The notes: generated from the letters alone by a model not told the origin. Positions 53,964 through 63,142 are shown, numbered from the stretch's first letter. The stretch is DNA of 64,000 bases from Burkholderia seminalis DSM 23518 (GCF_902832885.1 NZ_CADFDK010000004.1:529655-593654); one strand, 5' to 3'. Translations and numbers: made by a program.

Positions 53964-54677
53964 ATGGAACACGACCTGAAAGGCAAGGCAGTCGCGATCA
54001 CCGGCGGATTCGGCCATCTGGGCGTCGCGACAGCCGCATGGCTCGGCGCGCGCGGCGCACGCGTCGCGCTGATCGGCCGCGGCGCGGCCCCCGGTGCACC
54101 GGCGCTGCCCGGCGTGCCGGCCGATGCATTGCGCATCGGCGGCATCGATCTCGTCGATCCACAGGCGGCCGCGCGGGCACTCGAGTCGGTCAACCGCGAA
54201 TTCGGCCGGGTCGACGCGCTGCTGAACATCGCGGGCGCATTCGTGTGGCAGACGATCGCCGACGGCGATGCCGCCACGTGGGACCGCATGTACGAACTGA
54301 ACGTGAAGACGGCGCTGAACGCATCGAAAGCCGCGCTGCCGTACCTGCTGGCGAGCCCGGCCGGCCGTGTCGTCAACATCGGCGCGGGCGCGGCCTTCAA
54401 GGCGGGCGCGGGCATGGGTCCGTATGCGGCCGCGAAGGCCGGCGTCGCGCGCCTCACCGAGGCGCTGGCGGCCGAGCTGCTCGACCGCGGCGTGACGGTG
54501 AACGCCCTCCTGCCGAGCATCATCGATACGCCGCCGAACCGCGCGGACATGCCCGACGCGGATTTCACGCGCTGGGTGCGGCCGGAACAGATCGCGGCGA
54601 CGATCGGGTTCCTGCTGTCGGCCGACGCGCAGGCGATCACCGGCGCATCGATTCCGGTGAGCGGCCGCGTGGCGTAA
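53964..54677 (+). CDS. SDR-family protein with altered active site
   Basis: 237 aa from the ATG at 53964 behind AGGAGAA. The glycine motif is TGGFGHLG (about 13-20), in place of the usual TGxxxGIG. YAAAK is present, but the catalytic Ser position reads VNIGAGAAF: Ala or Gly stands where Ser is expected, 13 residues before the Tyr. The enzyme may therefore be inactive as a dehydrogenase, or may use a different chemistry. It is on the same strand as, and close to, the sterol desaturase-like gene. Confidence 0.88.
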   Translation: MEHDLKGKAVAITGGFGHLGVATAAWLGARGARVALIGRGAAPGAPALPGVPADALRIGGIDLVDPQAAARALESVNREFGRVDALLNIAGAFVWQTIADGDAATWDRMYELNVKTALNASKAALPYLLASPAGRVVNIGAGAAFKAGAGMGPYAAAKAGVARLTEALAAELLDRGVTVNALLPSIIDTPPNRADMPDADFTRWVRPEQIAATIGFLLSADAQAITGASIPVSGRVA

Positions 54678-54756
54678 CGCACCAGCCGGGAAGGGGCTCG
54701 CGCGGCCGGTCGTGCGTACAATGTCGCACCGGATTGCGCGACCCAGACCCGAGACC

Positions 54757-55467
54757 ATGAATCAGCCCAATATCCTGATCGTCGAAGACGAAACGGCGAT
54801 CGCGGACACGATCGTCTACGCCCTCGGCACCGACGGCATGCAGACCGTCCACTGCACGCTCGGACAGGCGGCGCTCGACCATCTGCGCGACACGCGCTTC
54901 GATCTCGTGGTGCTCGACGTCGGCCTGCCGGACCTCAGCGGCTTCGAAGTGTGCCGGCGGCTGCGCACGTTTACCGACATTCCGGTGATTTTCCTGACCG
55001 CGCGGCACGACGAGATCGACCGGATCGTCGGGCTCGAGATCGGCGCCGACGATTACGTGATCAAGCCGTTCTCGCCGCGCGAGCTGGCGGCGCGGGTACG
55101 TGTGATCCTGCGCCGCTTCCATCGGACGGCCGCGCCGGAACCGGCGCCCGGGCCCGCGGCGGCGCCGGCGGAACCGACCGCGCCGGGTTTCACGCTCGAC
55201 ACCGACGGCGCGCGCGTATCGTGGCTCGGCCACGCGCTGGACCTCACGCGTTATGAATTCGGCCTGCTGGCGCTGCTGGTCCGGCATCCGGGGCGCATCT
55301 ACTCGCGGGAACAGCTGATGGACCTCGTGTGGCACGAGGCATTCGATTCCGCCGATCGCACGGTCGACACGCACATCAAGACACTGCGCGCCAAGCTGCG
55401 CGCGATCGATCCCGAGCGCGACCCGATCCGCACGCATCGCGGCATGGGTTATTCGCTGCAACCGTAA
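54757..55467 (+). CDS. creB: Response regulator CreB
   Basis: 236 aa from the ATG at 54757. Receiver domain with Asp in LVVLDVGLPDLSGFEV, Thr in FLTARHDE and Lys in VIKPFSPREL. The C-terminal OmpR-type DNA-binding domain has HALDLTRYEFGLLALLVRHP and RTVDTHIKTLRAKLRA. CreB is the regulator of the CreBC system, which responds to growth in minimal media and, in some genera, to beta-lactam action. It is followed by creC and creD in the E. coli order. Regulated sites of the known CreB type lie before creD. Confidence 0.92.
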   Translation: MNQPNILIVEDETAIADTIVYALGTDGMQTVHCTLGQAALDHLRDTRFDLVVLDVGLPDLSGFEVCRRLRTFTDIPVIFLTARHDEIDRIVGLEIGADDYVIKPFSPRELAARVRVILRRFHRTAAPEPAPGPAAAPAEPTAPGFTLDTDGARVSWLGHALDLTRYEFGLLALLVRHPGRIYSREQLMDLVWHEAFDSADRTVDTHIKTLRAKLRAIDPERDPIRTHRGMGYSLQP

Positions 55468-55482
55468 CGACCGGCACCGCCC

Positions 55483-56934
55483 ATGCATATCGGCCTGCGC
55501 ATCTTCTTCGGTTTTTTCCTGATCGTCGGTCTCGCCGCGCTGATCACGCTGCGCGTGTTCGTGCAGGAGGTGAAGCCCGGCGTGCGCGAGGCGATGGAGG
55601 ACACGCTCGTCGATACCGCGCAGGTACTCGCGGCGCTGGCCGCCGACGACCTGGCGAACGGGCACATCGCCGACGGCGCGTTCGCGCGTCAGCTCGGCAA
55701 GCTGCACGAGCGTCCGGTCAGCGCGAACGTGTGGGGCATCCAGAAGAACGCGATCGGCTACCGCCTCTACGTCACCGACGCGCACGGCATCGTGCGCTAC
55801 GACTCGTCCGGCAGCGCGGTCGGCCAGGACTATTCGCGCTGGAACGACGTGTACCGGACGCTGCGCGGCGAATACGGCGCGCGCAGCACGCGCAGCGATC
55901 CGAACGACGACGGCAGCACCGTGATGCACGTCGCGGCGCCGATCCGGCGCGGGAACGAGATCATCGGCGTGCTGACGATCGCGAAGCCGAACCAGACGGT
56001 CGCGCCGTTCATCGCGCGCAGCCAGCGCAAGATCATGCTGTACGGCGCGTTGCTGATGGGCGGCGCGATCCTGATCGGCGCGGCGTGCACGTGGTGGCTG
56101 GTGCTCGGGCTGCGGCGCCTGCAGCGCTATGCGCGCGCGATCGCGGCCGGCGAGCGCGCGGCGATGCCGCTGCAGGGCGCGAACGAGCTGGCCGAGCTGG
56201 GGCGCGCGGTGGAAAGCATGCATCGGCGGCTGGAGGACCGACAGTACGTCGAAACCTACATCCACACACTCACGCACGAGATGAAAAGCCCGCTGGCCGC
56301 GATCAGCGGCGCGGCCGAACTGCTGCAGGAAGACATGCCGGTCGCGAACCGCCGGCGCTTCACCGAGAACATCCGCCGCCAGGCCGGCCGCCTCGAACAG
56401 ATGATCCGCAAGCTGCTCGCGCTGGCCGAGGTCGAGCAGCAGCAGCGCCTGTCGGTGCGCGAACCGGTTGCGCTGCGGCCGGTGCTCGACCAGCTCGTCG
56501 ACGATATCGAGCCGCGCGCGCGGCAGCGCGGCGTGAGCTTGCGGATCGACGCGAACGAGGCGGCCGATCCGGCGGTCGTCGAAGGCGATCCGTTCCTGCT
56601 GCGGCAGGCGCTCGGCAACCTGCTCGACAATGCACTGGATTTCGCGCCACGGGGCAGCACGATCCGGATCGCGCTCGAACGGCGGGCGGCGGGCAGGGCG
56701 CACGTCGCGGTCGTGCGCGTCGACGACGACGGCCCCGGCGTGCCCGACTACGCGCTGTCGCGCGTGTTCGAGCGCTTCTATTCGCTGCCGCGCCCCGACG
56801 GGCAGGATCGCAGCACGGGCCTCGGGCTGTGTTTCGTCCGCGAGGTCGCGATGCTGCACCGCGGCCAGGTTGCGCTCGCGAACCGCGACGAAGGCGGCGC
56901 GTGCGCGACGCTCACGCTGCCGTCGGCCGGCTGA
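55483..56934 (+). CDS. creC: Sensor histidine kinase CreC
   Basis: 483 aa. Two membrane segments (about 4-22 and 182-203) flank a periplasmic sensor with a Cache-like centre (GIQKNAIGYRLYVTDAHGIV). A HAMP region and the H-box THEMKSPLAAISGAAELLQE follow, with the phosphorylated His near 267. N and G boxes: NLLDNALDFAPRG and STGLGLCFVREV. It autophosphorylates and passes phosphate to CreB. The start lies 15 nt after creB, and the genes are clearly an operon. Its stop is followed within 6 nt by the first CreB-like half-site. Confidence 0.93.
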   Translation: MHIGLRIFFGFFLIVGLAALITLRVFVQEVKPGVREAMEDTLVDTAQVLAALAADDLANGHIADGAFARQLGKLHERPVSANVWGIQKNAIGYRLYVTDAHGIVRYDSSGSAVGQDYSRWNDVYRTLRGEYGARSTRSDPNDDGSTVMHVAAPIRRGNEIIGVLTIAKPNQTVAPFIARSQRKIMLYGALLMGGAILIGAACTWWLVLGLRRLQRYARAIAAGERAAMPLQGANELAELGRAVESMHRRLEDRQYVETYIHTLTHEMKSPLAAISGAAELLQEDMPVANRRRFTENIRRQAGRLEQMIRKLLALAEVEQQQRLSVREPVALRPVLDQLVDDIEPRARQRGVSLRIDANEAADPAVVEGDPFLLRQALGNLLDNALDFAPRGSTIRIALERRAAGRAHVAVVRVDDDGPGVPDYALSRVFERFYSLPRPDGQDRSTGLGLCFVREVAMLHRGQVALANRDEGGACATLTLPSAG

Positions 56935-56940
56935 GTGCAC

Positions 56941-56989
56941 TTCACGTTCGCCACACATTCGCTTCACACCGGCTTCAATCGCCCTTCAC
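56941..56989 (+). promoter_or_regulatory. CreB-box array (TTCAC half-sites at 11-bp spacing) before creD
   Basis: TTCAC or a close match begins every 11 bp: 56941 TTCAC, 56952 CACAC, 56963 TTCAC, 56974 TTCAA, 56985 TTCAC. The E. coli CreB box is TTCAC-N6-TTCAC; here two overlapping near-perfect boxes are found (56963-56978 and 56974-56989), with a weaker one upstream. It ends 48 nt before creD. Confidence 0.8.
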
Positions 56990-57037
56990 CGGGGCCGCTC
57001 ATGCTGACCGCATCTTCCACTACGGTGTCGGTCGGCA

Positions 57038-58423
57038 ATGAATCGAGTCCTGTTGTTCAAATCCATGATCACCGCGTTGCTCGCGCTGGCGATCCTGATC
57101 CCGCTGCAGATGGTCCAGAGCATCGTGCGGGAACGCGCCGAGTATCGCGAGAGCGCCTTGCAGAGCATCTGGGCGAGCTATGCGGGCCCGCAGACGGTGA
57201 CGGGGCCGGTGCTCGTCGTGCGTTACACGGAAGTCACGCGCGTACGCGACAGCGCGCCGCCCCGCGGCGCGCCGAAGACGAGCCTCCGAAGCGAGACGAA
57301 ACGCATGCTCGTGTTTCCGAAGACGCTGAACGTCGACGGTGCGCTCGACATCAAGGTCCGTTATCGCGGCATCCACAAGGCGCTCGTGTACGACCTGGCG
57401 AGCCGGATGACGGGCACGCTCGCGCTGCCGGACCTGAAGAAGCTGCCGCAGGCGGACGGCCACGTGAGCTTCGCGATCGACGACGCGTATGTCGCGCTCG
57501 GCATCGGGGACATTCGCGGGCTGAAGGCGCAGCCCGACCTGCGCATCGGCGGCGAGCGACTCGAGATCGAGCAGGGCACGCGGCTGGAGAGCCTGCACCA
57601 GGGCGTGCATGCGAACGTCGATCTCGCGGCGCTCGCGAAAGCGGGCGCGGTCGTGCCGTTCAGCATCGACCTGCCGCTGGTCGGCGCGGAATCGGTCGCG
57701 TTCGCGCCGGTGGCCGACCAGAACGATTTCTCGCTGAAGTCGAAGTGGCCGCATCCGAGCTTCGGCGGCGCATTCCTGCCGGGCGAGCGCACGATCGATG
57801 CAAACGGCTTCACCAGCAACTGGCACGTGACGTCGTTCAACACGAAGGCGCGCGAGCAGGTCGCGTCGGGCAACGGCAACGGCGAGGGCGCGATCGAGAT
57901 GGCGTCGGTGTCGGTGATCGAGCCCGTGAACGTCTATCTGCAGGCCGAGCGCGCGACGAAGTACGGTGCGCTGTTCGTGTTGCTCACGTTCGCGAGCTTC
58001 TTCATGTACGAGCTCGTGAAGCGGTTGCGCATTCACCCGATCCAGTACACGCTGGTCGGCTTGTCGCTCGCGCTGTTCTTCCTGCTGCTGTTGAGCCTGT
58101 CCGAGCACATCGCGTTCGGCTATGCGTATCTCGCGGCGAGCAGCGCATGCATCGGGCTGCTCGGCTTCTACCTGTCGTTCGTGCTGCACAGCGTGAAACG
58201 CGGCGCGACGTTCGCGGTGCTGCTCGCGATGCTGTACGCGGCGCTCTACGGGCTGCTGTTGTCGGAAGACAATGCGCTGATGCTCGGTTCGCTGCTGCTG
58301 TTCGCGATCCTCGCCGGCATCATGACGCTCACGCGCCGCGTCGACTGGTATTCGCTCGGTGCCGCGTGGCAGCCGCTGGCCGACAAGCCGGGGGCCGCGA
58401 AGACCGGCGGGTCGGCGAAATAA
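57038..58423 (+). CDS. creD: Inner-membrane protein CreD
   Basis: 461 aa. One N-terminal membrane segment (FKSMITALLALAILIPLQM), a large periplasmic domain (about 35-300) and five or six C-terminal membrane segments, with conserved HIAFGYAYLAASSACIGLLG. Usual CreD length and topology. CreD is the main target of CreBC and is tied to envelope stress and beta-lactam response in several Gram-negatives; its biochemical role is unclear. Here its own promoter very likely uses the CreB boxes upstream. Confidence 0.92.
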   Translation: MNRVLLFKSMITALLALAILIPLQMVQSIVRERAEYRESALQSIWASYAGPQTVTGPVLVVRYTEVTRVRDSAPPRGAPKTSLRSETKRMLVFPKTLNVDGALDIKVRYRGIHKALVYDLASRMTGTLALPDLKKLPQADGHVSFAIDDAYVALGIGDIRGLKAQPDLRIGGERLEIEQGTRLESLHQGVHANVDLAALAKAGAVVPFSIDLPLVGAESVAFAPVADQNDFSLKSKWPHPSFGGAFLPGERTIDANGFTSNWHVTSFNTKAREQVASGNGNGEGAIEMASVSVIEPVNVYLQAERATKYGALFVLLTFASFFMYELVKRLRIHPIQYTLVGLSLALFFLLLLSLSEHIAFGYAYLAASSACIGLLGFYLSFVLHSVKRGATFAVLLAMLYAALYGLLLSEDNALMLGSLLLFAILAGIMTLTRRVDWYSLGAAWQPLADKPGAAKTGGSAK

Positions 58424-58499
58424 GCGGGCGGGTGGCGAGCAGGCGCGCGCCGGGCGGGAATGCCGCGCCGGCGCGCGATCCCACGCGGGCCGATGCCCG

Positions 58500-58922
58500 T
58501 CACACGGCCGTCTCCGGGCGACGAAACCGCGCCGCCGGAATCTCGGCGATGGCCGCGATCTCGATCAGCAGGTCGGGATGGTAGAGACGCTCGACCTGGA
58601 CGGTCGTCGTCACCGGATAAGGTGCGGCGAAGTACGTGTTGCGGATGTCGCCGGCCTGCATGAATGCCTCGATGTCGGTGGCGTAATGGACGAGCGAGAT
58701 CACGTCGCGCATCTGCCCGCCCAGCGCCGCCAGCACATCGCGGACGTTGTCGAGTGTCCGGCGAATCTGGGCGCGCATGTCGCCGGCACCGACTACCTGC
58801 CCGTCGCGGTCGAGCGCGACTTGCCCTTTCAGATGCACGATCCGGCCGTCACCCTGGATCACGGCCATCGAGAACGCGCCGAACGGCGCCCAGACTTCCG
58901 GTGGATTCACGGCTTCGGCCAT
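58500..58922 (-). CDS. RidA/YjgF-family protein
   Basis: 140 aa from the ATG at 58922 (AGGAG upstream). The conserved RidA pattern is visible: GQVALDRDGQVVG, QIRRTLDNVRDVLAA and YPVTTTVQVERLYHPDLLIE. Canonical RidA enzymes use an Arg (often xPARxxV...) to deaminate reactive enamines; here the equivalent region reads TTTVQVERLY, without the typical Arg, so this may be one of the Rid subfamilies with another activity. It has no operon partner. Confidence 0.87.
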   Translation of the reverse strand: MAEAVNPPEVWAPFGAFSMAVIQGDGRIVHLKGQVALDRDGQVVGAGDMRAQIRRTLDNVRDVLAALGGQMRDVISLVHYATDIEAFMQAGDIRNTYFAAPYPVTTTVQVERLYHPDLLIEIAAIAEIPAARFRRPETAV

Positions 58923-59083
58923 CGCGCGGCTCCTGTTGGGGGAAATGGGGCGAACGCAGCGGAGTGCCGCGGTCGGCAGTCGCGCCGTGACGGATGCGTT
59001 GATCGTCGATCCGCCAGGCTTGCCGAAAGCGGCGGCGGCCCGGATCGCCCTATACTGACCGTTCCACATCACCGGAACACGCC

Positions 59084-59281
59084 GTGCCGAATCAAGCTTC
59101 AGAGGATCCGTCCGTCGACGATCCCCGTCCGACCCCGCCCATCCAGCCCGAACTGGAAGACTGTTGCAACAGCGGCTGCTCGCCGTGCGTCTTCGACCTG
59201 TATGACGAGGCGCTTGCGCAGTATCGCATCGACCTGGCCGAATGGGAGGCGCGGCAAGCGCAGCGCAAGCAACCGCATTGA
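59084..59281 (+). CDS. Small Cys-containing oxidoreductase-like domain protein
   Basis: 65 aa from the GTG at 59084. Residues 26-46 hold ELEDCCNSGCSPCVFDLYDE, the conserved Cys cluster of the short 'oxidoreductase-like' family (PF09791 as I recall), also found at the N-terminus of some larger redox enzymes. The C-terminus is helical (EALAQYRIDLAEWEARQAQR). Possibly a metal or thiol carrier; function unknown. Confidence 0.75.
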   Translation: MPNQASEDPSVDDPRPTPPIQPELEDCCNSGCSPCVFDLYDEALAQYRIDLAEWEARQAQRKQPH

Positions 59282-59349
59282 ACCGGGGGCGCCGGGGGGG
59301 GGCTGCTCCCGGCCCGGTCGGCCTGCGGGCGAGTCCGTCTCGCTCCCGT

Positions 59350-60810
59350 TCACGCGCCGGCATGCAGCCGGCGATGCAGCGGCCCGAGCGCCGTCGACAA
59401 GGCGATGCACGCCAGCAACACGACCGTCAGCGTGAACATCGACGTCCTGAATCCCTGCACGTAATCGACCGCGGCCGGATGGCTGCCGAGCCGGGCGAAG
59501 AACACGCCGCCGATCGTCGCGGCACCAACGGCCGCGCCGATCTGCAGCATCGCGCTGACCATCCCGGACGCGACGCCCGCGCGGGCCGCGTCGACTTCCG
59601 CGAGCACGATCCGTACGACCGACGGCAACACGAGCCCTTGTCCGATCCCGATCGCCGCGATGCCGGCATAGAAGCCGGGCCCCGGCGCGCCTTCGCTCGC
59701 GAGCGCGGCAGCGGTCGTGACGCCGGCCGCGAGCATCACGAAGCCGAGCGTGAGGACGCGATGGCCGCCGAACCGGCCGACGAGGCGCGGCATCAGCAGC
59801 GGACTGGCGAGGAAGCCGAGCCCGAGCGGCAGGATCGCGAACCCGGACGCGAGCGGCGACCAGTTCAGGCAGCCCTGCAGATAGATCCCGTAACTCAGGA
59901 AAAACGCGCTCAGCATGTAGAACAGGAACGCGAGCAGGAGCCCGAGCGCGACGACCGGGTTGCGGAACAGGCGCACGTCGAGCAGCGGATCGCGGCCGCC
60001 GGCGAGCCGGCGCGATTCGACGGCCAGCAGCGCGCCGAGCATCGGCAGCGCGCCGACGAGGCACGCGACCATCCACAGCGGCCAGCCGGCCTCGCGGCCG
60101 TGCGTGAGCGGGTACACGAGCATCAGCAGGAACAGCGACATCAGCACCGTGCCGGGCACGTCGATGCGCTGGCCGCGCGGCGGCCGGTTCTCCGGAATGA
60201 AGCGCCAGCTGCCGATCAGCGCAAGGATGCCGATCGGCAGATTGACGAGGAAGATCGCGCGCCAGCCGAGCCCGAACGGATGCAGGCTGATCAACGCGCC
60301 GCCGCCGAGCTGGCCGATCACGGCCGCGAGGCCGAACGCGAACCCGTAGAAGCCCATCACGCGCACCTGTTCCTGCGGGCTGAACACGCTGCGGATCGTC
60401 GCGAGCACCTGCGGCGCGAGGATCGCGGCGAACAGGCCCTGCAGCACGCGGCCGCCGACGAGCACGGTGCCGTTGCCGGCGAGCCCGCACAGCGTCGACG
60501 CGAGCACGAAGCCGGCCATGCCGGTCATGAACATGCGCTTGCGGCCGTACAGGTCGCCGAGGCGGCCGCCCGTGATCTGGACGACCGCGCTCGCGCATGC
60601 ATACGCGGACACGACGAGCTGCAGTTCGGCGGGGCGCGCGCCGATGCCGTCGCGGATGGCCGGTAACGCAAGATTCACGATGAAGTAGTCAAGCGGCGGC
60701 AGAATGGCGCCGACCAGCAGGACCACGAGCGCCCAGCCGTGATGGCTGCGCGGCGTCGCCGCGGCGGCCGCGCCGGCCGGCGCGCAAGGAGCAAGGGTGG
60801 GGTTCGTCAT
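59350..60810 (-). CDS. MFS drug exporter (EmrB/QacA, DHA2)
   Basis: 486 aa from the ATG at 60810 (a second ATG at 60825 is possible). About 14 membrane helices; motif A region GGRLGDLYGRKRMFMTG near 62-78, and motif C-like GFYGFAFGLAAVIGQLGGGA. DHA2 transporters export drugs or toxic metabolites with protons. Divergent from a LysR gene, which has an ATC-N9-GAT LysR box in the shared region, so regulation by that LysR is likely. Confidence 0.9.
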   Translation of the reverse strand: MTNPTLAPCAPAGAAAAATPRSHHGWALVVLLVGAILPPLDYFIVNLALPAIRDGIGARPAELQLVVSAYACASAVVQITGGRLGDLYGRKRMFMTGMAGFVLASTLCGLAGNGTVLVGGRVLQGLFAAILAPQVLATIRSVFSPQEQVRVMGFYGFAFGLAAVIGQLGGGALISLHPFGLGWRAIFLVNLPIGILALIGSWRFIPENRPPRGQRIDVPGTVLMSLFLLMLVYPLTHGREAGWPLWMVACLVGALPMLGALLAVESRRLAGGRDPLLDVRLFRNPVVALGLLLAFLFYMLSAFFLSYGIYLQGCLNWSPLASGFAILPLGLGFLASPLLMPRLVGRFGGHRVLTLGFVMLAAGVTTAAALASEGAPGPGFYAGIAAIGIGQGLVLPSVVRIVLAEVDAARAGVASGMVSAMLQIGAAVGAATIGGVFFARLGSHPAAVDYVQGFRTSMFTLTVVLLACIALSTALGPLHRRLHAGA

Positions 60811-60923
60811 GGCAGCAGGGTCCAAAAAATGAGGGCCGTATGTGCAGGCGACGCACGCCGGCCGTTGACCCCGTATTCTGGCGATCGCCTATGGTTCGGA
60901 AAAGCGGGAAAGAGTGGTAGCAT

Positions 60924-60942
60924 CCATCGGGTTATTCGATGG
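60924..60942. promoter_or_regulatory. LysR-type box between the MFS exporter and LysR genes
   Basis: CCATCGGGTTATTCGATGG is a perfect 6-bp inverted repeat (7-bp centre) and matches both ATC-N9-GAT and T-N11-A, the LysR recognition patterns. It lies 12 nt before the LysR start at 60955 and 114 nt before the exporter start, as expected for an autoregulated divergent pair. Confidence 0.65.
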
Positions 60943-60954
60943 ATGGAGAGGGCG

Positions 60955-61827
60955 ATGCGCGGTTTCGACCTGGATCAGTTGCGCACTTTCGCGGCGGTCG
61001 CGGACGCCGGCAGCCTGTCGGCCGCCGCGCCGCTGCTGCACCTGTCGCAGTCGACGGTCAGCGAGCAGGTGCGCAAGCTCGAATCGCGCGCCGGCGTGCC
61101 GTTGTTCGTGCGCAGCAAGCGCGGCGTCGAGCCGACGCCGGCCGGCACGCGGCTGCTGCAGCACGCCCGGCGGATCGTCGCGTTGAACGAGGCCGCGTTC
61201 GACGAGCTGCGCGGGCAGGCGATCAAGGGCGAGCTGCGCGTCGCGATCACCGACTACTACCGTACGAATGAAGTGGCGGGGATGCTGGCACGGCTGCGCG
61301 AGTGCTATCCGCAGTTGAGCCTGCACGTGAGCGCGATGAAGAGCGTGGACATCGAGGCCGCGCACGCGCGCGGGCAGATCGATCTCGGCGTCGTGATGAA
61401 CCTGTCGAGCGGGCCGTTCCGGCCGGCGTCGGCCGATGCGCGCTGGGTGTTGCGGCGCGAGCCGCTGTCGTGGGTCGCGTCGCCCGCGCTCGCCGAGCAG
61501 TTGCCCGAGCCCCTGCCGCTCGTGCTGCTGCCGGACGACTGCATGATGCATCAGGTCGCCGTGCGCTCGCTCGACGAGCAGCACACGCCGTACGTGCTGG
61601 TGCACAGCGCATCGGGGGTCGCGGGGCTGCAGTCGATGCTCGCGGCCGGGCTCGGGGTCGGCTGCCTGTGCGCGTCGGCGATCGGCGACGGCCTGATGCG
61701 GCTCGGCACGAAATTCCGCTTGCCGCCGCTGCCCGACGCGGTGTTTTCGCTGACGCCGCCGATGCCGGGCGAACGCGAGACCGTCACCCAGGCGCGCGAA
61801 GTGCTGTCGCGCCAGCTGCTGATGTAA
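60955..61827 (+). CDS. LysR-family regulator of the MFS exporter
   Basis: 290 aa from the ATG at 60955, which has GGAGAGG upstream; the ATG at 60943 lies inside the operator and is less likely. Winged HTH at the N-terminus (LRTFAAVADAGSLSAAAPLL; QSTVSEQVRKLESRAGVPLF). Effector-binding domain with IGDGLMRLGTKFRLPPLP near the end. It is divergent from the exporter, and the ATC-N9-GAT box lies in between. It probably senses a compound exported by the pump. Confidence 0.9.
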   Translation: MRGFDLDQLRTFAAVADAGSLSAAAPLLHLSQSTVSEQVRKLESRAGVPLFVRSKRGVEPTPAGTRLLQHARRIVALNEAAFDELRGQAIKGELRVAITDYYRTNEVAGMLARLRECYPQLSLHVSAMKSVDIEAAHARGQIDLGVVMNLSSGPFRPASADARWVLRREPLSWVASPALAEQLPEPLPLVLLPDDCMMHQVAVRSLDEQHTPYVLVHSASGVAGLQSMLAAGLGVGCLCASAIGDGLMRLGTKFRLPPLPDAVFSLTPPMPGERETVTQAREVLSRQLLM

Positions 61828-61887
61828 AACCTTGCCGCGCGACACGCGGCGGTGCGTATCCGGGAGGCGCGCCAGGGGACGACAGGC

Positions 61888-62208
61888 ATGAACGACGATC
61901 TGAAGAACCAGATGGCCGAAAGGCTGCAGGACGCGCTGGAGCGCGTGGTCGACGAGCGCTCGCTGATCCACTTCCTCCGCGTGCTCGGCCATGACTGGCA
62001 CAAGGAGCGGCAGCTCGAGGCCGACATGCCGCCGTCACCGTACGCGCATGCCGCGCTCGGCTGGGAAAACCGCTCGATCGGCGAGTACCTGGAGGCGATG
62101 GTCGACTGGGCCGAGGCGTCGGAGGAAGGGCTGCGGTTCTACGACGTGCCCGAGAACCCGTGGCGCCGTCTCGCGGACATCCTGTTCGCCGGAAAAAGCT
62201 ACGAATAG
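61888..62208 (+). CDS. Small acidic hypothetical protein (DUF7660-like)
   Basis: 106 aa from the ATG at 61888. Acidic, Trp/Glu-rich and mostly helical (ERVVDERSLIHFLRVLGHDW; WENRSIGEYLEAMVDWAEAS; NPWRRLADILFAGKSYE). It resembles the short DUF7660 proteins often found singly in proteobacteria. No function known; no membrane segment or signal. Confidence 0.75.
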   Translation: MNDDLKNQMAERLQDALERVVDERSLIHFLRVLGHDWHKERQLEADMPPSPYAHAALGWENRSIGEYLEAMVDWAEASEEGLRFYDVPENPWRRLADILFAGKSYE

Positions 62209-62239
62209 CGCGGCCCGCGCGATTCACGCCAGCCGCCGT

Positions 62240-63142
62240 CTACTCGGCGGTTTCGCCATCGACATAAGCACGCAACCCGTTGGCGAGCGCGTCGAACACG
62301 GCACGGCAGCGCGGGCTCGTCCGCAGGTCCTCGTGCATCACGACCCAGGTTTCCAGCCGCATCGCGAGTGCGTCCGGCAGCACGCGCACGATCCGGGCGT
62401 CGCGTTTCGCGAGCGCCGACTGGCAGAAGCCGATTCCGTAGCCGGCGCGGATCATCGCGAGTTGCGCGAGGTTGCTGTCGGTGCGCAGCGCGAACGCGTC
62501 GCGTTTCCATGACGGCATCCCGCGCCCCGCCGAACGGATGAACGGCGTGACCGTATCGAAGCCGATCAGCGCATGATGCGCGAGTGCATCGATCGTCGCG
62601 GGTGTCCCGTTGTGCGCGAGGTAGTCGTCGCGGGCATACAGCCCGACCTCGATTTCGCCGATGCGCCGCGCGACGAGCGCCTCCTGCGCGGGCGGCGCCA
62701 TCCGCACCGCGATGTCGGCCTCGCGCTTCAGCACGTCCTGGATGCGGTCGGTCGGCACCAGTTCGATCACGAGCCCCGGATGCTCGCGCCGCAACCGCGC
62801 GAGCATCGGCGGCAGCACCTCGACGGCGATCACGTCGCTGGCCGAGATCCGCACGATGCCGCGCACGCCCGCGCCGTGGCTCGCGGCCGCGCGCTCGAAC
62901 GCGGCCGCCGCGCTGCGCAGCGCTTCGGCGTGGCCGCGCAGCGCAAGCGCCGCCTCGGTCGGCAGCAGGCCCGACGGCGAGCGCGTGAACAGCGTCTGGC
63001 CGAACGCGGCTTCGAGCGCCGCGACGTGGCGGCCGGCCGTCGGCTGCGTGATGCCGAGCGCGCGCGCCGCGCCGGAAAGCGAGCCCTCCGTCAGCACGGC
63101 GAGAAAGGTCCGGTAGCGTTCCCAGTTCAGATCGATGGTCAT
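62240..63142 (-). CDS. LysR-family regulator
   Basis: 300 aa from the ATG at 63142. Winged HTH (WERYRTFLAVLTEGSLSGAA; ITQPTAGRHVAALEAAFGQT) and a substrate-binding domain (VRGIVRISASDVIAVEVLPP; VVMHEDLRTSPRCRAVFDAL). It is divergent from the NAD-dependent epimerase gene. No ribosome-binding site is visible, and an inverted repeat (63141-63154) covers the start codon, which suggests tight autorepression. Confidence 0.88.
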   Translation of the reverse strand: MTIDLNWERYRTFLAVLTEGSLSGAARALGITQPTAGRHVAALEAAFGQTLFTRSPSGLLPTEAALALRGHAEALRSAAAAFERAAASHGAGVRGIVRISASDVIAVEVLPPMLARLRREHPGLVIELVPTDRIQDVLKREADIAVRMAPPAQEALVARRIGEIEVGLYARDDYLAHNGTPATIDALAHHALIGFDTVTPFIRSAGRGMPSWKRDAFALRTDSNLAQLAMIRAGYGIGFCQSALAKRDARIVRVLPDALAMRLETWVVMHEDLRTSPRCRAVFDALANGLRAYVDGETAE

